Under the pieces are notes generated by a model. That model worked only from the letters and a program-made list of their open reading frames with translations, had not been told where the DNA came from and made no database searches. A DNA stretch of 64,000 nucleotides from Theristus sp. LFF4_11. Lineage: Eukaryota > Nematoda > Chromadorea > Monhysterida > Xyalidae. Of this stretch, positions 41,718-51,979 are shown in pieces. Every line of letters begins with the position of its first letter. The stretch's first letter is position 1. The position numbers and the translations under genes are program-made. Where the stretch lies: assembly GCA_030248135.1 (NCBI GenBank), contig JASANC010000185.1:20805-84804 (forward strand), written 5' to 3'.

Positions 41718-44370
41718 ATGGAGCATCCACTCGGGTCGTTTGCTCGTGTGGCCGAGAAGCATCAACTGCAGCTGGTGTTTAGCTACGTGATCAGTCTGAA
41801 CGATAGAGCCGCTCTTTCACAGGTAATTAACTATTGTAGATTTATTCAAACGTGTCCGGACTAGAATGATGTCATTGGCTTTAAAAACGCCCGTTTGTCA
41901 CAGTACAAGCACTAAAATGTCAGTTTAATGTGACTGATTCGACATTCACCATTTGTTTACGGGAAGAAATCGGCTAAACGGAAAGTCTGGTTTGCTGTGA
42001 ACGGCCAGCGCATGTTTGGCGGCACATGACGTCATTTCAGTGGGACACGTTTAAAAAAATAGGTCATATTACCATTTCAATCATTGTTTTTCAAACTAAA
42101 CGCCCATAACTGTAGCTGTCAAAAAGCATAAATGAAAAAAAAACGCAAAAAAGGTCTGCCACCGGTTCAACGCCGCCCTACACCAGCCGATGGCGTGGTC
42201 GCGACACCCGAGACGGCTGCGCGTTCGACTGTTGCCCGACGTCGACGACGCAACCGAGAAAGACGCTGCGATCGACGAAATTCCGCCGACTCTGAGACTG
42301 TCCGCCGATCATTCGATGTTGATCGTGCAAATTCCGCGAGATCGATCGTGTTGCAAGGACGCTGCCACGGACGACGACGACGATGGTCGTGCTAATGAAC
42401 AGAAGGAGCTCGATTTGAACAAGGACGAATCGTCGAAGATTATCGTGAAATGGGTTAAGGTGCGTGCCAAGCCACTCTTCAATTACCATTGCTTCAATAA
42501 AGCGAAGAAGGCTGTTTTGCTCGATTTAGAAACCAATGCGCCTTTGTTGAAAAGTAGTTCAACAACAAGAATCTTCAGGATTTTAGGTACTTTTTGTTGA
42601 ACTGTTTTCTCAGTGCCTGTTGAAGGAAAACTTCAGAGAGAAATAAAAGCTTTAAAGGCAAAATTAGTCTTTTCGTTTCAGATGCTGAACAAATGCGTGA
42701 AAGAACTGGAGATTTTTCTCGTGAACTGGGTGATGCAAGACGATCAACAATACCTCACCGGTGGCTTCTTCACATCGCATCAATTGCAGATGGTCGTTGA
42801 AATATTCACGAGAAATTATTTGGCATTCAAGCTTGATCACTTCACGCTACATATTGGTCAGTTCAACACAAATATTTCTTGATAAAGAAAATCGTGCTTG
42901 GACTGTTGCGGACACGAAACAGCAGACAACATCACAATAGATCATAGTCCTTTTAACTGAGTATCGTCCATATCAACCATGAACAATCACAGTCGACAAA
43001 CGAATGTCTGGCTTTTGCGACTCAAGTGGTTCAAAAGGGGCACATCACTGATGAGGCCACCCCTCTTCTGCATATGATGTTGACCAGGTCGAAATGCAGA
43101 GAACCACCATACAAATTGGTTGATTTATAAATATTAATACAAATGCAAATTAATACAAAATACAAATTAATACAAATACAAAACCACCAAATACAAAAAA
43201 CAGGCACCGAACACACCAACCGCCACCACCACCGGCTGCAGCTCTGCAACGACCAGTTCGAGGAGTACCTTGCGAATTGGTTCGAGGGCGCTGCGCGACT
43301 GTTGGCCTTCCAGGACAGTCGTACGTCGTCGACAAAGTGCTCGGTGCACTGGCGATTCGCGGACAGCGTCGACGTTGCGGCGAATGGAGAGGATGACGAG
43401 AACAGCCACTGTGAACTGATCGCTCCGCTGCTGCGGCAGCTGAAGGCGACACGAAATCTGAGTCGACTTGAGATCAATGTCGACCTGGTGGCGCAGGTAC
43501 AGAAAACGCGCTTTTCTTCGGATTCTGCATGGGGGATGTCGTGCAAATTTTGCTGTTCGTTTTATATTCGTCCAGATACAATGTCTGTCACCGGCGAACG
43601 TAAATCTGACCAGCCTGAAGGTGCAGTTTCCCGGCGATCAACAGTCGAAAACGGTGCACGCAGCAAAGAAGTTGCCGAATGAACAGGTGGGCTTTTTTGA
43701 AGAAGAAAACTATAGTTGACTATAGTTGATATGGCAAGAATATTGTGTCGAATTAATGACAATGAAGGAAAATTGAAGGTGAAACTCGCAATTGAACTAC
43801 TGTCCAACCTACCGGATGCCGTTCAATTGCGAAACTTGGAGCTTGACGTGCACGACAGCAGAATGAATGTGTCGCAGGATTTGTGGCGACTGATCGTCGG
43901 CATCTTCGGTGGCACTTTGGAAACGCTCGCGATCACTGGAGCGCTCTTTTTCTCAGCGATGTTCGTCGTAGTACACTATTTTTATTTTTATTCCAAAACA
44001 ATTCCTGCTTTTTTGGTTTTAGAGGGACATTATCACTGATGAGGCCACCCACCATTCTTCTGTATAGAATGTTTGTTTGGTCAGGCCGAAATGCAGAGAA
44101 CCATCCTACAACTTGGTTATTTGTATTTTTCTGTTTGCGGCTTCTCAAGCGAAGCAACATTTACGAGTGTATGGTTTCAGTGAAACGAAAAAGTGCTTCC
44201 AACTGTTCTCGTCTTGTCCGAAATTGGCCAACCTGAAACTGGCCGGCGGTAGTCTGCCGGAAACGTTGGAGGATGCCATGCGGCTGATGACGTTGTTTGA
44301 CACGAAGGAACGCGGCGATGAAATCGAGATTGAACTGAAAAGCGGGCATGTGCAAGAGAGGAAGTGTTAG
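41718..44370 (+). CDS. F-box/leucine-rich-repeat-like protein
   Basis: Exons 41718-41822, 42154-42459, 42682-42856, 43204-43496, 43576-43686, about 43779-43964 and 44155-44370 (about 463 residues). Residues 15-55 look like an F-box (HQLQLVFSYVISLNDRAALS, then QVCHRFNAALHQP), joined across intron 1. An acidic insert (TDDDDDGRANEQ) follows. The rest has regularly spaced Leu-rich strands (VQLRNLELDV, GTLETLAITG, CPKLANLKLAGGSLPETLED), as in leucine-rich repeats. Such proteins select targets for SCF ubiquitin ligases. Intron 1 ends at an unusually A-rich acceptor, and the borders of exon 6 (43779 start; end 43964, 43967 or 43970) are uncertain. A poly-A signal is at 44461. Confidence 0.7.
41846..42052. 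repeat. MITE with GTGTCC...TGACGTCA ends, copy 2
   Basis: This is the second copy of the 24978 repeat, lying in intron 1 of the F-box gene. Ends CAAACGTGTCCGGACTAGAA and GACGTCATTTCAGTGGGACA are inverted. Confidence 0.75.
43026..43130 (+). repeat. CACTGATGAGGCC repeat, copy 1
   Basis: GGTTC, then CACATCACTGATGAGGCCAC, a spacer with TTCTGCATA, then GTCGAAATGCAGAGAACC. TTCTGCAT can pair with ATGCAGAG. Other copies are at 44020-44121 and 62055-62165. It lies in an intron of the F-box gene. Confidence 0.75.
44020..44121 (+). repeat. CACTGATGAGGCC repeat, copy 2
   Basis: Shares ATCACTGATGAGGCCACCC and GCCGAAATGCAGAGAACC with the copy at 43026. It lies in the next-to-last segment of the F-box gene, between exons 6 and 7. 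Confidence 0.75.
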
Positions 44371-44460
44371 TGAATGCGGAATTTGTAATATTGAGACGAC
44401 ACTGGGAAAATAGTTCAAGTATTTTTAATTGTTAAGGTAATCAGCTCAACACAAAAGACA

Positions 44461-44466
44461 AATAAA
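44461..44466 (+). terminator. Poly-A signal AATAAA of the F-box gene
   Basis: AATAAA lies 91 bp after the stop codon at 44370, followed by a T-rich stretch. Confidence 0.55.
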
Positions 44467-44558
44467 GGCTTGTTTAACCATTTTTTCAAGTTTGGATGGT
44501 TACTTGCTAATTATTAATTTTCAATCTAGTTGTAATAAAAAAAACTTTAATTTTTCAG

Positions 44559-44743
44559 GCATCAACCCAGCCGGAATTTCAAAGACCCAAGTGCAGTCAG
44601 CGCTCGACTCGACGTTCGGAGTCGGAAAATGGAGTCACTGTACGCTTGATCAGAACTCCGAGTCGGGATTACAATGTTTCTGCGTCAAATTCACCAAGAA
44701 GAAACCACATCGACGTTTCGTGCTGAAATTGTCTGGGTTCTGA
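44559..44743 (+). CDS. Orphan exon, weakly RNase T2-like C-terminus
   Basis: After a good acceptor (TTTAATTTTTCAG) an open stretch of 61 codons runs to a stop. It begins GINPAGISKTQVQSALDSTF and ends KKPHRRFVLKLSGF. The pattern of an I-x-P start, an 'ALxSxFG' helix and a late Cys vaguely recalls the end of RNase T2 enzymes, but the catalytic motifs are not in the window. It needs a phase-1 upstream exon that I cannot find, and the F-box gene ends before it. Probably a gene fragment. Confidence 0.3.
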
Positions 44744-45038
44744 TTGATGGACGCTTTGTTTTTGTGAATGCGGATCGATTCATGATTCTTGTTTGTTGCT
44801 CAACGTGGTTTTTCTTGTTTTTGTGTTGAGGTTGTGTGAAATAGATACACAGTAGTCTGCGTCTTGGTATAAATTTAAAAAAAAATTAGTTGAGAAAATG
44901 TTCTTTTCATTTTTCAATTCGAACCACTAAAAACTAGTCTGAAAACGGTGTTCTTTTACTTGTAATCATCGTCTCCCCGACTAAATAAACAGAACAGAAA
45001 AGCCGCACCAACCAGGATCCAACTGCAACATTATTGCC

Positions 45039-46392
45039 ATGGCGCCACAACAGTTACAGACTGGTCGTTCCTCATTCCGCCGCTACGTCAAAAAGTTGCT
45101 CACGGAAAAGGTTCGCTTCTGACAAAAAAAATCATGCTTTTCATCAAAAAGTTCTCGTCTTGAAACCGTCTTTTACGCAACCAAACACACTGGCAGTTCT
45201 GCGATATTCCGACGCACACGTGTTACTGTGCTAGTGTGTTGGTTTATCCTTGCAGCAATTAAACCTCACAGCGCATTGTGCTGAAAAGTATTCCAGTTCA
45301 AACCAGGACTTTTTTACCAAACCAACCTTGTACAAGCGGTAACCACAAAAAAGATATAAATAAAGTCCTAGTCCAGCTCCAGAGACAGTGCACTCTATTA
45401 TAACACGGTAACGTCGCACAGTTACAAACAATACTACGCACACACATGCACGATCAGCAGCGTGTGTGCGCTAGCGCATTTGTGCCTGTGTGTTTGTTCG
45501 TGACTATGCAACATATGTTCCGTATTATACACGGAGTGCGCTGTCTTCAGACCAGGACTTGCCCAAAAAGCCAGACAAACACAAACCAAACTGCTCATCC
45601 CGCCCAGGTGCCGCCACCTACGGCCGGTCAATGGCGTCTGAGCGACGAGGCAGCAAAAGTGACCGACAGCTACCTGCGGGACGTGCTCGGTCGAGTCAGC
45701 GAGGAGGCGTGCCGTCTGTGTCAGCGCGATGGACGGGTCACGATCAGTGGTACACTATTTTTGAAATGCAGATCAGAAAAATTAAAATGTTTTTGAGTTT
45801 TTTTTCTATTGCCAAGTTATCGATTGAGCAGAGAATTGAAACACGATGAATGTCAATGAAATCCGTACCGCAATACAAAAAACCTCTGAACGCGGGACAT
45901 TGCATGTCAAAGTCAATTATTTGTGAGGGCGGATTTTCAAACAGCCGAAAGTTTCATGATCCGTCGGAATCATTTTTAAAAAGTTCAGAACAAAATAGTC
46001 AAGACAATAACTACAGTGGCGGCCAAAAGTCTTGGAACGAAAAGTATCCCGGGAACCCAACGTTGTCCTTGAATTCTTGTAATAGCGTTTGTACGGCTGA
46101 TGCAACACGCGCGCAATACACAGCACACACGCGCAGCGTTCCAACACTTTTGGCCGCCACTGTACATACCAATGTCCCGTCGTTGGAATCGGTGAATTCA
46201 AATTTTTCAAATCACGGTTTCCACATTTTCAACCGTCAAAAAGCGACTGCAATCAGCAAACATTGCATCACTTTTCATAAACACCGTCAAGAGCGTGACG
46301 TCATCATGGCAGTACGCCTGTGCCTGCCGGCCGACATGTCCGAACCAGCGACTCTGCACATGCGCAACGCGCAAAGTCTGCAGCCGATCTGA
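45039..46392 (+). CDS. Divergent histone H2B-like variant with introns
   Basis: Exons 45039-45110, 45608-45749 and 46292-46392 join in frame (104 residues). The fold aligns with H2B along its length: RRYVKKLLTEK (helix alpha-1), then EAAKVTDSYLRDVLGRVSEE and ACRLCQRDGRVTIS (alpha-2 and loop 2; H2B has [20 protein letters not shown]), then ERDVIMAVRLCLPADM (H2B has SREIQTAVRLLLPGEL). It lacks the long Lys-rich N-terminal tail and the VTKY C-terminus with its ubiquitinated Lys, and it carries two cysteines in alpha-2. Two introns are unlike canonical histone genes. A role in specialised chromatin, such as germline or sperm, is inference. The second acceptor is weak. Confidence 0.8.
45470..45520 (+). 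repeat. TGCCAGTGTGTTTG repeat copy
   Basis: GTGCCTGTGTGTTTGTTCGT followed by GACTATGCAACAT is one of the clearer copies. It lies in intron 1 of the H2B-variant gene. Confidence 0.7.
46014..46162. mobile_element. Tc1/mariner-type MITE
   Basis: The ends CAGTGGCGGCCAAAAGTCTT and reverse CAGTGGCGGCCAAAAGTGTT are perfect inverted repeats apart from one base, flanked by TA (46012-46013 and 46163-46164). The 149-bp length excludes a transposase. It lies in intron 2 of the H2B-variant gene. The CAGTGGCGGCCAAAAG terminus is a form widespread in animal Tc1 elements. Confidence 0.9.
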
Positions 46393-46906
46393 TCGAAAAA
46401 CTGGTGAACTCTATACAACCGTCGGAAAATGATAGATAGAAAAGCGTCTTTTTTGCTTTGTTTTGCTTAGAACTGATTATCTGATCAACCACCTTGCTTG
46501 CAATCAAGATCTCGTTTTGTCAAGCACGGATGATGAAAAGTAAGATACTAAGGTGTGTAGATAGATAGAAACGACAAACAGACCGGCTGGCCACAGATTG
46601 AGTGTAATTGAAGTTCCATTTCTAAACATTGCGAAACATTACCTTCGATTTGCCTGGTGATATTTTATTATGTTCGACAAAAAAGTCCAAAGAGCACAAA
46701 CCAAAACAGATTCAAAACATCAAACAGTATAAAAGCAAACAAATCACGAGCTTGAAAGGGAGCACCACTGAATCGGAAGACTTTTTGAGAAAAACAGAAA
46801 CGAAAGGCAGTGCAATAGAAATCAAGCAAACCGTTTTGCTAAATTGTTAAAAATTGCGCAGAAAAAAACGATAAAATAGCAAAAAGCAAATCACAAAACC
46901 GCTGGT
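46393..46906. other. Convergent spacer
   Basis: This lies between the H2B variant (plus) and the orphan exon (minus). It is AT-rich. A minus-strand AATAAA at about 46665-46670 could serve the minus-strand gene. Nothing else is seen. Confidence 0.4.
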
Positions 46907-47315
46907 TCATTCAACTTTCTCCCCATTCAACCACCACTGACCATTGTCACATTCAGCCTGAACGCCGGTTTGCCCAAAATCCAGCCCTGTTTCCTTTTCA
47001 TCTTCACCATCGGACACAGATTTTCGTTTACGATTTCGAAATCTCGCATTCATCCCCGCCGGACTGGTCGAGTTCGCGCGTGACGGCACGCCACTACTGG
47101 ATGATGTTTCACTCGGGCTAGCGAGTAGACCGACCGCTTGCGGCGCTAGATACGCCGGGTAGATGAGGCGGAGCGTCGACGCTGATTGGCTGGAAGCTAA
47201 GCTACTCGGTGCTGGTTGGTCGAAACCGAAAGCGCCGCCTCTCGCGCGCCCACTGGCGTCTGGCTGGTGGTACAGACGGAACGTGTGTCCGTTTGACTCG
47301 TCAATAAGAATGGAA
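46907..47315 (-). CDS. Orphan terminal exon, Ser-rich nuclear-type tail
   Basis: After a good acceptor (CATCATTTCAG, minus strand) 136 codons run to a stop. It begins SILIDESNGHTFRLYHQPDA, passes through a Ser/Ala-rich stretch and a basic cluster (RFRNRKRK, a possible nuclear signal), and ends GQWWLNGEKVE. Codon use and GC content look coding. It needs a phase-2 upstream exon; none lies between here and the foldback element at 48139. One weak option is the methyltransferase exon at 51980, using a donor AA|GTTTAG near its end, which would make a 4.7-kb intron. I do not recognise the protein. Confidence 0.5.
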
Positions 47316-48134
47316 CTGAAATGATGCGAAATTATTTGGTTTTGGCGGGCCGCTCAACTGTTGATCAATCAGGCAAACTTTTTTGGAATATACTGCAACT
47401 AGCCGATTGGAACTGAAATATAGAGCGAGCTGATTGGGCGTACTTACTTGAATTTAGGATTTAGGAGTTTACTTGAGTTTAGGAATATGATATTGTAATG
47501 TAGTGCCTCAGTTCTTTTCGTTTAAGCTAAAACTTCCAATCCAACTAACTTCAACGTAGAAAGTTCTTTCGAGTCTTGTGGGTCTGTCACAATATGGACT
47601 TCTCAATTTTGATGTTATCAACCAGCAAACTAGGAGCTAAATTTTGTTTTACTTTTTTTGAAACTAGCAGATAACCCGTGCCTACGGCACGGTTAGCTGA
47701 CAAAATACAGTTGTTATTTTTGTGTGGATTTTGGCCTTTTGACCTGTGCCCGCGACCCGGACTAAAAACGCATTGGATTTTGATTTTGAGCTGCTTCAAG
47801 CGAATGTTGTTCATTTACCATGTAATGATCGTTCATTTTCAAAGCAATTTGTAGCCGTCGATGCTTTATACCTTTTAAAAATCGCAGCATTTTCAGTTTC
47901 TTTTTGAAAACAGTTTTTTTCAACTATCGTGCTTTTGCTGAATTTGTTGCTTTCGATCATAACCTGATTTAGTCACGACAGCACGTACTTGTTACTGTGT
48001 GGTTTTGTTAACGCTGGTTTCATCATCGATAAAATCAACAGATTTTTTTGCCGAATTTTCAAAAATTTGCCAGTCATTTTGATTAGAGCCTGTTTTTCAA
48101 TTCAACGTAATAATCTTTGATCAGCAAGCAATAT
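47316..48134. other. Spacer before the foldback element
   Basis: No exon is recognised. A short palindrome CCGTGCCTACGGCACGG lies near 47668-47684. Several CCAATCAGC-type words near 47180 and 47420 belong to the hairpin MITE family. Confidence 0.4.
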
Positions 48135-48138
48135 TTAA

Positions 48139-51100
48139 GATAGGCTTTTTCACAATACCGACCCTCGTTAGGCACAATTTCAAAAAAGTTTTCAAATTCA
48201 ATCAAATTTGAGACCAATCGAACCGCCTTGATGCCCTGAGTTCGAAAATCATATTTTTATCTTAATCCAAGCTTTCTTAACGCTTCAAAATTGGGAAAAA
48301 CCTAATTTTCGACCCCCTTGTAGTAAAACTGCTCTAGCTCGCCTCTACTTGAAGCTATTAACAAAAATCAAACACCAATCAATTCCCCTTGTATTTGCGC
48401 ACATTTTTCGCTGTTATACTATAGATTGAAAATGTTTTTTCATGCTTTGTATTTTTAAAAAACTGCAGAGGTTGGTGGTTTTTCACGTTTTTCGGTACTT
48501 TAGAAACGTTTGTGGGGTATAGTTTCTAGGTAATTCTGAAAGATCTGCGACAAATGTATATACATGTAAAATTTCAGCTTCATAAAGCGTCGCCGGGACT
48601 CACACGATACAAAACAAAATGGCTTGTTGCATGCGTTTTTGGTCAATATGCCGCATGCAGGGTGTTTCCTCCCACCCCCCAAATTTTTTGGGGCCACCTC
48701 AGGTGCTGCAACCGTGACTAAAAATGGGTTTTCGGGTACGCTGAGTTCAAAAATCTTATTTAGAATTTTGCCCGACGTTTCTACTGTGCCCTAAACGCGT
48801 ATGCCATGGGGATCAGGAGGGAAATTTCTTTAACAAAATAAATTTAAATAAAAAGCGCGTCACAAGACACCTGAAATCCTGTTACAATTACAAATCGAGG
48901 TCGCTGAGTCTGCATATAATGTTTATTTTGCTATACGGATTACTCCGCACCCTAAAAACGGCCTCTATGGGGACGGAAAGGGAAAAAACTGGAAAAAATC
49001 GGAAACTAATCAAAAAATCATATGAAAACTGTGCCGTAAATACAAATCGAGATTGCTGAGTCTGAATATGATGTTTATTTTGTTATACGGATTACTCCGC
49101 ACCCTAAAAACGGCCTCTATGGGGACGGAAAGGGAAAAATTTGAAAAAATCGGAAACTAGTCAAGAAATATATGAAAACTGTGCCGTAAATGCAAATCGA
49201 GGTTGCTGAGTCTGAATATGATGTTTATATTGCTATACGGATTACTCCGCACCCTAAAAGCAGCTTCTATGGGGACAGAAGGGGAAAAAAATAAAAAATC
49301 GGAAACTGGTCAAAAAAATCTGGAAACTATGCCGTAAATACAAATTGAGGTCGCTGAGTCCGAATATAATGTTTATTTTGCTATACGGATTACTACACAC
49401 CCTAAAAACAGTTTTTATAAGGACGAAAAGGGAGAAATTCGGAGAAAATCGAAAACTAGTCAAAAAATCTGAAAACTGTGCCATAAATAAAAATCAAGGT
49501 CGCTCAGTCCGAATATAATGCTTATTTGGCTATACGGATTACCCCGCACCCTAAAAACGGTCTCTATAGGGACGAAAAAAGAAAAATCTGGAAAAAATCG
49601 GAAACTGGTCAAAAAATCTGAAAACTGTGCCATAAATAGAAATCAAGGTCGCTCAGTCCGAATATGCTGTTCATTTTGCCATGCGGATTGCTCCGCACCC
49701 TAAAAATAGTTTTTACAGGGATGAAAATGAAGAAAATTGAAAAAATCCGTAAACTAGCCAAAAAAATCTGAATCGATGTCGCTGAGTCCGAATATGATGT
49801 ATATTTTGCTATACGGATTCTTTTGACTAGTTTCCGATTTTCTTCAGATTTCTCGCTTTTCGTCCCTATAGAAGCTGTTTTTAGGTGCGTAGTAAACCGT
49901 AAGGCAAAATAAAAACATCATATTCAAACTCAGCGATCTCGGTTTGTGTTTGTGGCATAGTTTTCAGATTTTTTAACTAGTTTCGATTATTTTTTAATTT
50001 TTCCCTTTTCGTCCCAATAGAGGCCGTTTTTAGGGTGCGAAATAGTTCATATGGCAAAATAAACATTATATTCGAACTCAGCGAATTTGGTTTGTATTTA
50101 CGGCACAGTTTCAAATTTTTTTGACTAGTTTCCGATTTTTTTAATTTTTTTCCTTTTCTGTCCCTATAGAAGCTGCTTTTAGGGTGCGGAGTAATCTGTA
50201 TAACAAAATAAACATCACATTCAGACTCAACAACCTCGATTTGTATTTACGGCGCAGTTTTCATATATTTTTTGATTAGTTTCCGATTTTTTCCAGTTTT
50301 TTTCCTTTCCGTCCCCATAGAGGCCGTTTTTAGGGTGCGGAGTAATCCGTATAGCAAAATAAACATTATATGCAGACTCAGCGACCTCGATTTGTAATTG
50401 TAACAGGATTTCAGGTGTCTTGTGACGCGCTTTTTAATTAAATTTATTTTGTTAAGGAAATTTCCCTCCTGATCCCCATGGCATACGCGTTTAGGGCACA
50501 GTAGAAACGTCGGGCAAAATTCTAAATAAGATTTTTGAACTCAGCGTACGCGAAAACCCATTTTTAGTCACGGTTGCAGCACCTGAGGTGGCCCCAAAAA
50601 AATTGGGGGGTGGGAGGAAACACCCTGCATGCGGCATATTGACCAAAAACGCATGCGACAAGCCATTTTGTTTTGTATCGTGTGAGTCCCGGCGACGCTT
50701 TATAAAGCTGAAATTTTACATGTATATACATTTTTCGCAGATCTTTCAGAATTACCTAGAAACTATACCCCACAAACGTTTCTAAAGTACCGAAAAACGT
50801 GAAAAACCACCAACCTCTGCAGTTTTTTAAAAATACAAAGCATGAAAAAACATTTTCAACCTATAGTACAACAGCGAAAAATGTGCGCAAACACAAGGAG
50901 AATTGATTGGTGTTTGATTTTTGTTAATAGCTTCAAGCAGAAGCGAGCTAGAGCAGTTTGACTACAAGGGGGTCGAAAATTAGGGTTTTCTCAATTTTGA
51001 AGCATAAAGAAAGCTTGGATTAAGATAAAAATATGATTTTCGAACTCAGGGCATCAAGGCGGTTCGATTGGTCTTAAATTTGACTGAATTTGAAAACTTT

Positions 51101-51156
51101 TTTGAAATTGTGCCTAGAGGTGTGGAGGCCGGGTCGGTCGACTCAAAAAGCCTATC
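48139..51156. mobile_element. 3.0-kb foldback transposon flanked by TTAA
   Basis: The two halves are inverted copies. The outermost ends are GATAGGCTTTTT and AAAAAGCCTATC, each next to TTAA (48135-48138 and 51157-51160). The arms share long blocks such as GGCACAATTTCAAAAAAGTT and CGGTACTTTAGAAACGTTTG. The inner part (about 48890-50400) is a satellite of roughly 145-bp units containing TATACGGATTACTCCGCACC, switching orientation near 49810. A TTAA duplication is used by piggyBac and Kolobok elements; which group applies here is unknown. The short frames starting MAPKNLGGG at both arms mirror each other and show no known domain. Confidence 0.88.
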
Positions 51157-51375
51157 TTAAAACTCAGAACGACAAAAAATGATAAAAAGTTGGGGAAAAA
51201 AAAAGGCAAAGTGACGGCAAAGACCAGCAGCATAAAAACACCAATTCTTTATATTTCCGAAAAATGCGGAAATCGAAAAAATGGCTTATTGCATTTCTCT
51301 TCACTGAACAAACTTCCACAACCGCGATGACAACGAAATGAAAATTCGGTTTGGTCTCCGTCTCAAGTAGGTCTT

Positions 51376-51951
51376 TTGAAGAGAGTGGAATCCGTTCAAA
51401 GAAGTTTCACAAAGTATCTCGAAGGTGTAAATTTTGAAACATCATACACCCAGCGGCTCATTGATTTGCAGCAAAGTTCACTTGTATTCAAGAGAATTGT
51501 GTCAGACCTGGTAATGGTTTACAAATTTATCAATGCAAAGTGTTATGTCTTAAATCTATCAGACTTCTTTGAGGTTCACCAAGGGGAATTTGGTACTAGA
51601 GGTCATCAACATAAACTGAACACACCGCCTGTAAAGACGTCAATTAGAGCTGGTGCTTGGGCCGTGCGAACCATCCAACTCTGGAACAGTCTGAATCAAG
51701 ACACAGTCTCAGCTCCCTCAACCTCTTCTTTCAAAAATAGGCTTATTGCAAACGAATCTCAACTCATCCATAAATTTATTGCGACACGTTTCCCCTCCCT
51801 TCTGGCTTGATTTCCGTGGACCTGGGGATGCCGCTCTCCGTTGCTCTTCCTTTCCCATTGAGAAAAACTTTGCGAATTGATAAATTGATCTTAGGTCCAT
51901 TAAACATTCTTGCTTTAAAAAAAGAAAAAAAAAGAAAAACAAACAAACAAT
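51376..51951 (+). pseudogene. 5'-truncated LINE tail (reverse-transcriptase C-terminus)
   Basis: A 144-residue frame (51376-51810) matches the region after the catalytic core of non-LTR reverse transcriptases: RVESVQRSFTKYL, YTQRLIDLQQSSL, LVMVYKFINA, TRGHQHKLN, WAVRTIQLWNSL, SAPSTSSFKNRL. The catalytic part is missing. After the stop come about 100 bp and an A-rich tail (51917-51951). Truncation at the 5' end with an A-rich 3' end is the usual form of a dead LINE copy. It sits just downstream of the HEN1 gene. Confidence 0.85.
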
Positions 51952-51979
51952 TACATTGTGTTCAATGTCCCCTTTCACT

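Noticed and set aside
43044..43112. Hammerhead ribozyme suggested by CTGATGAG and CGAAA blocks
   Set aside because: The core words are present and GGCC/GGTC could form a stem II, but the only good partner for the strand after CGAAA (TTCTGCAT) lies inside the stem II loop, which is the wrong order for a hammerhead. The third copy also changes the GAAA. Kept only as a structured-repeat finding.
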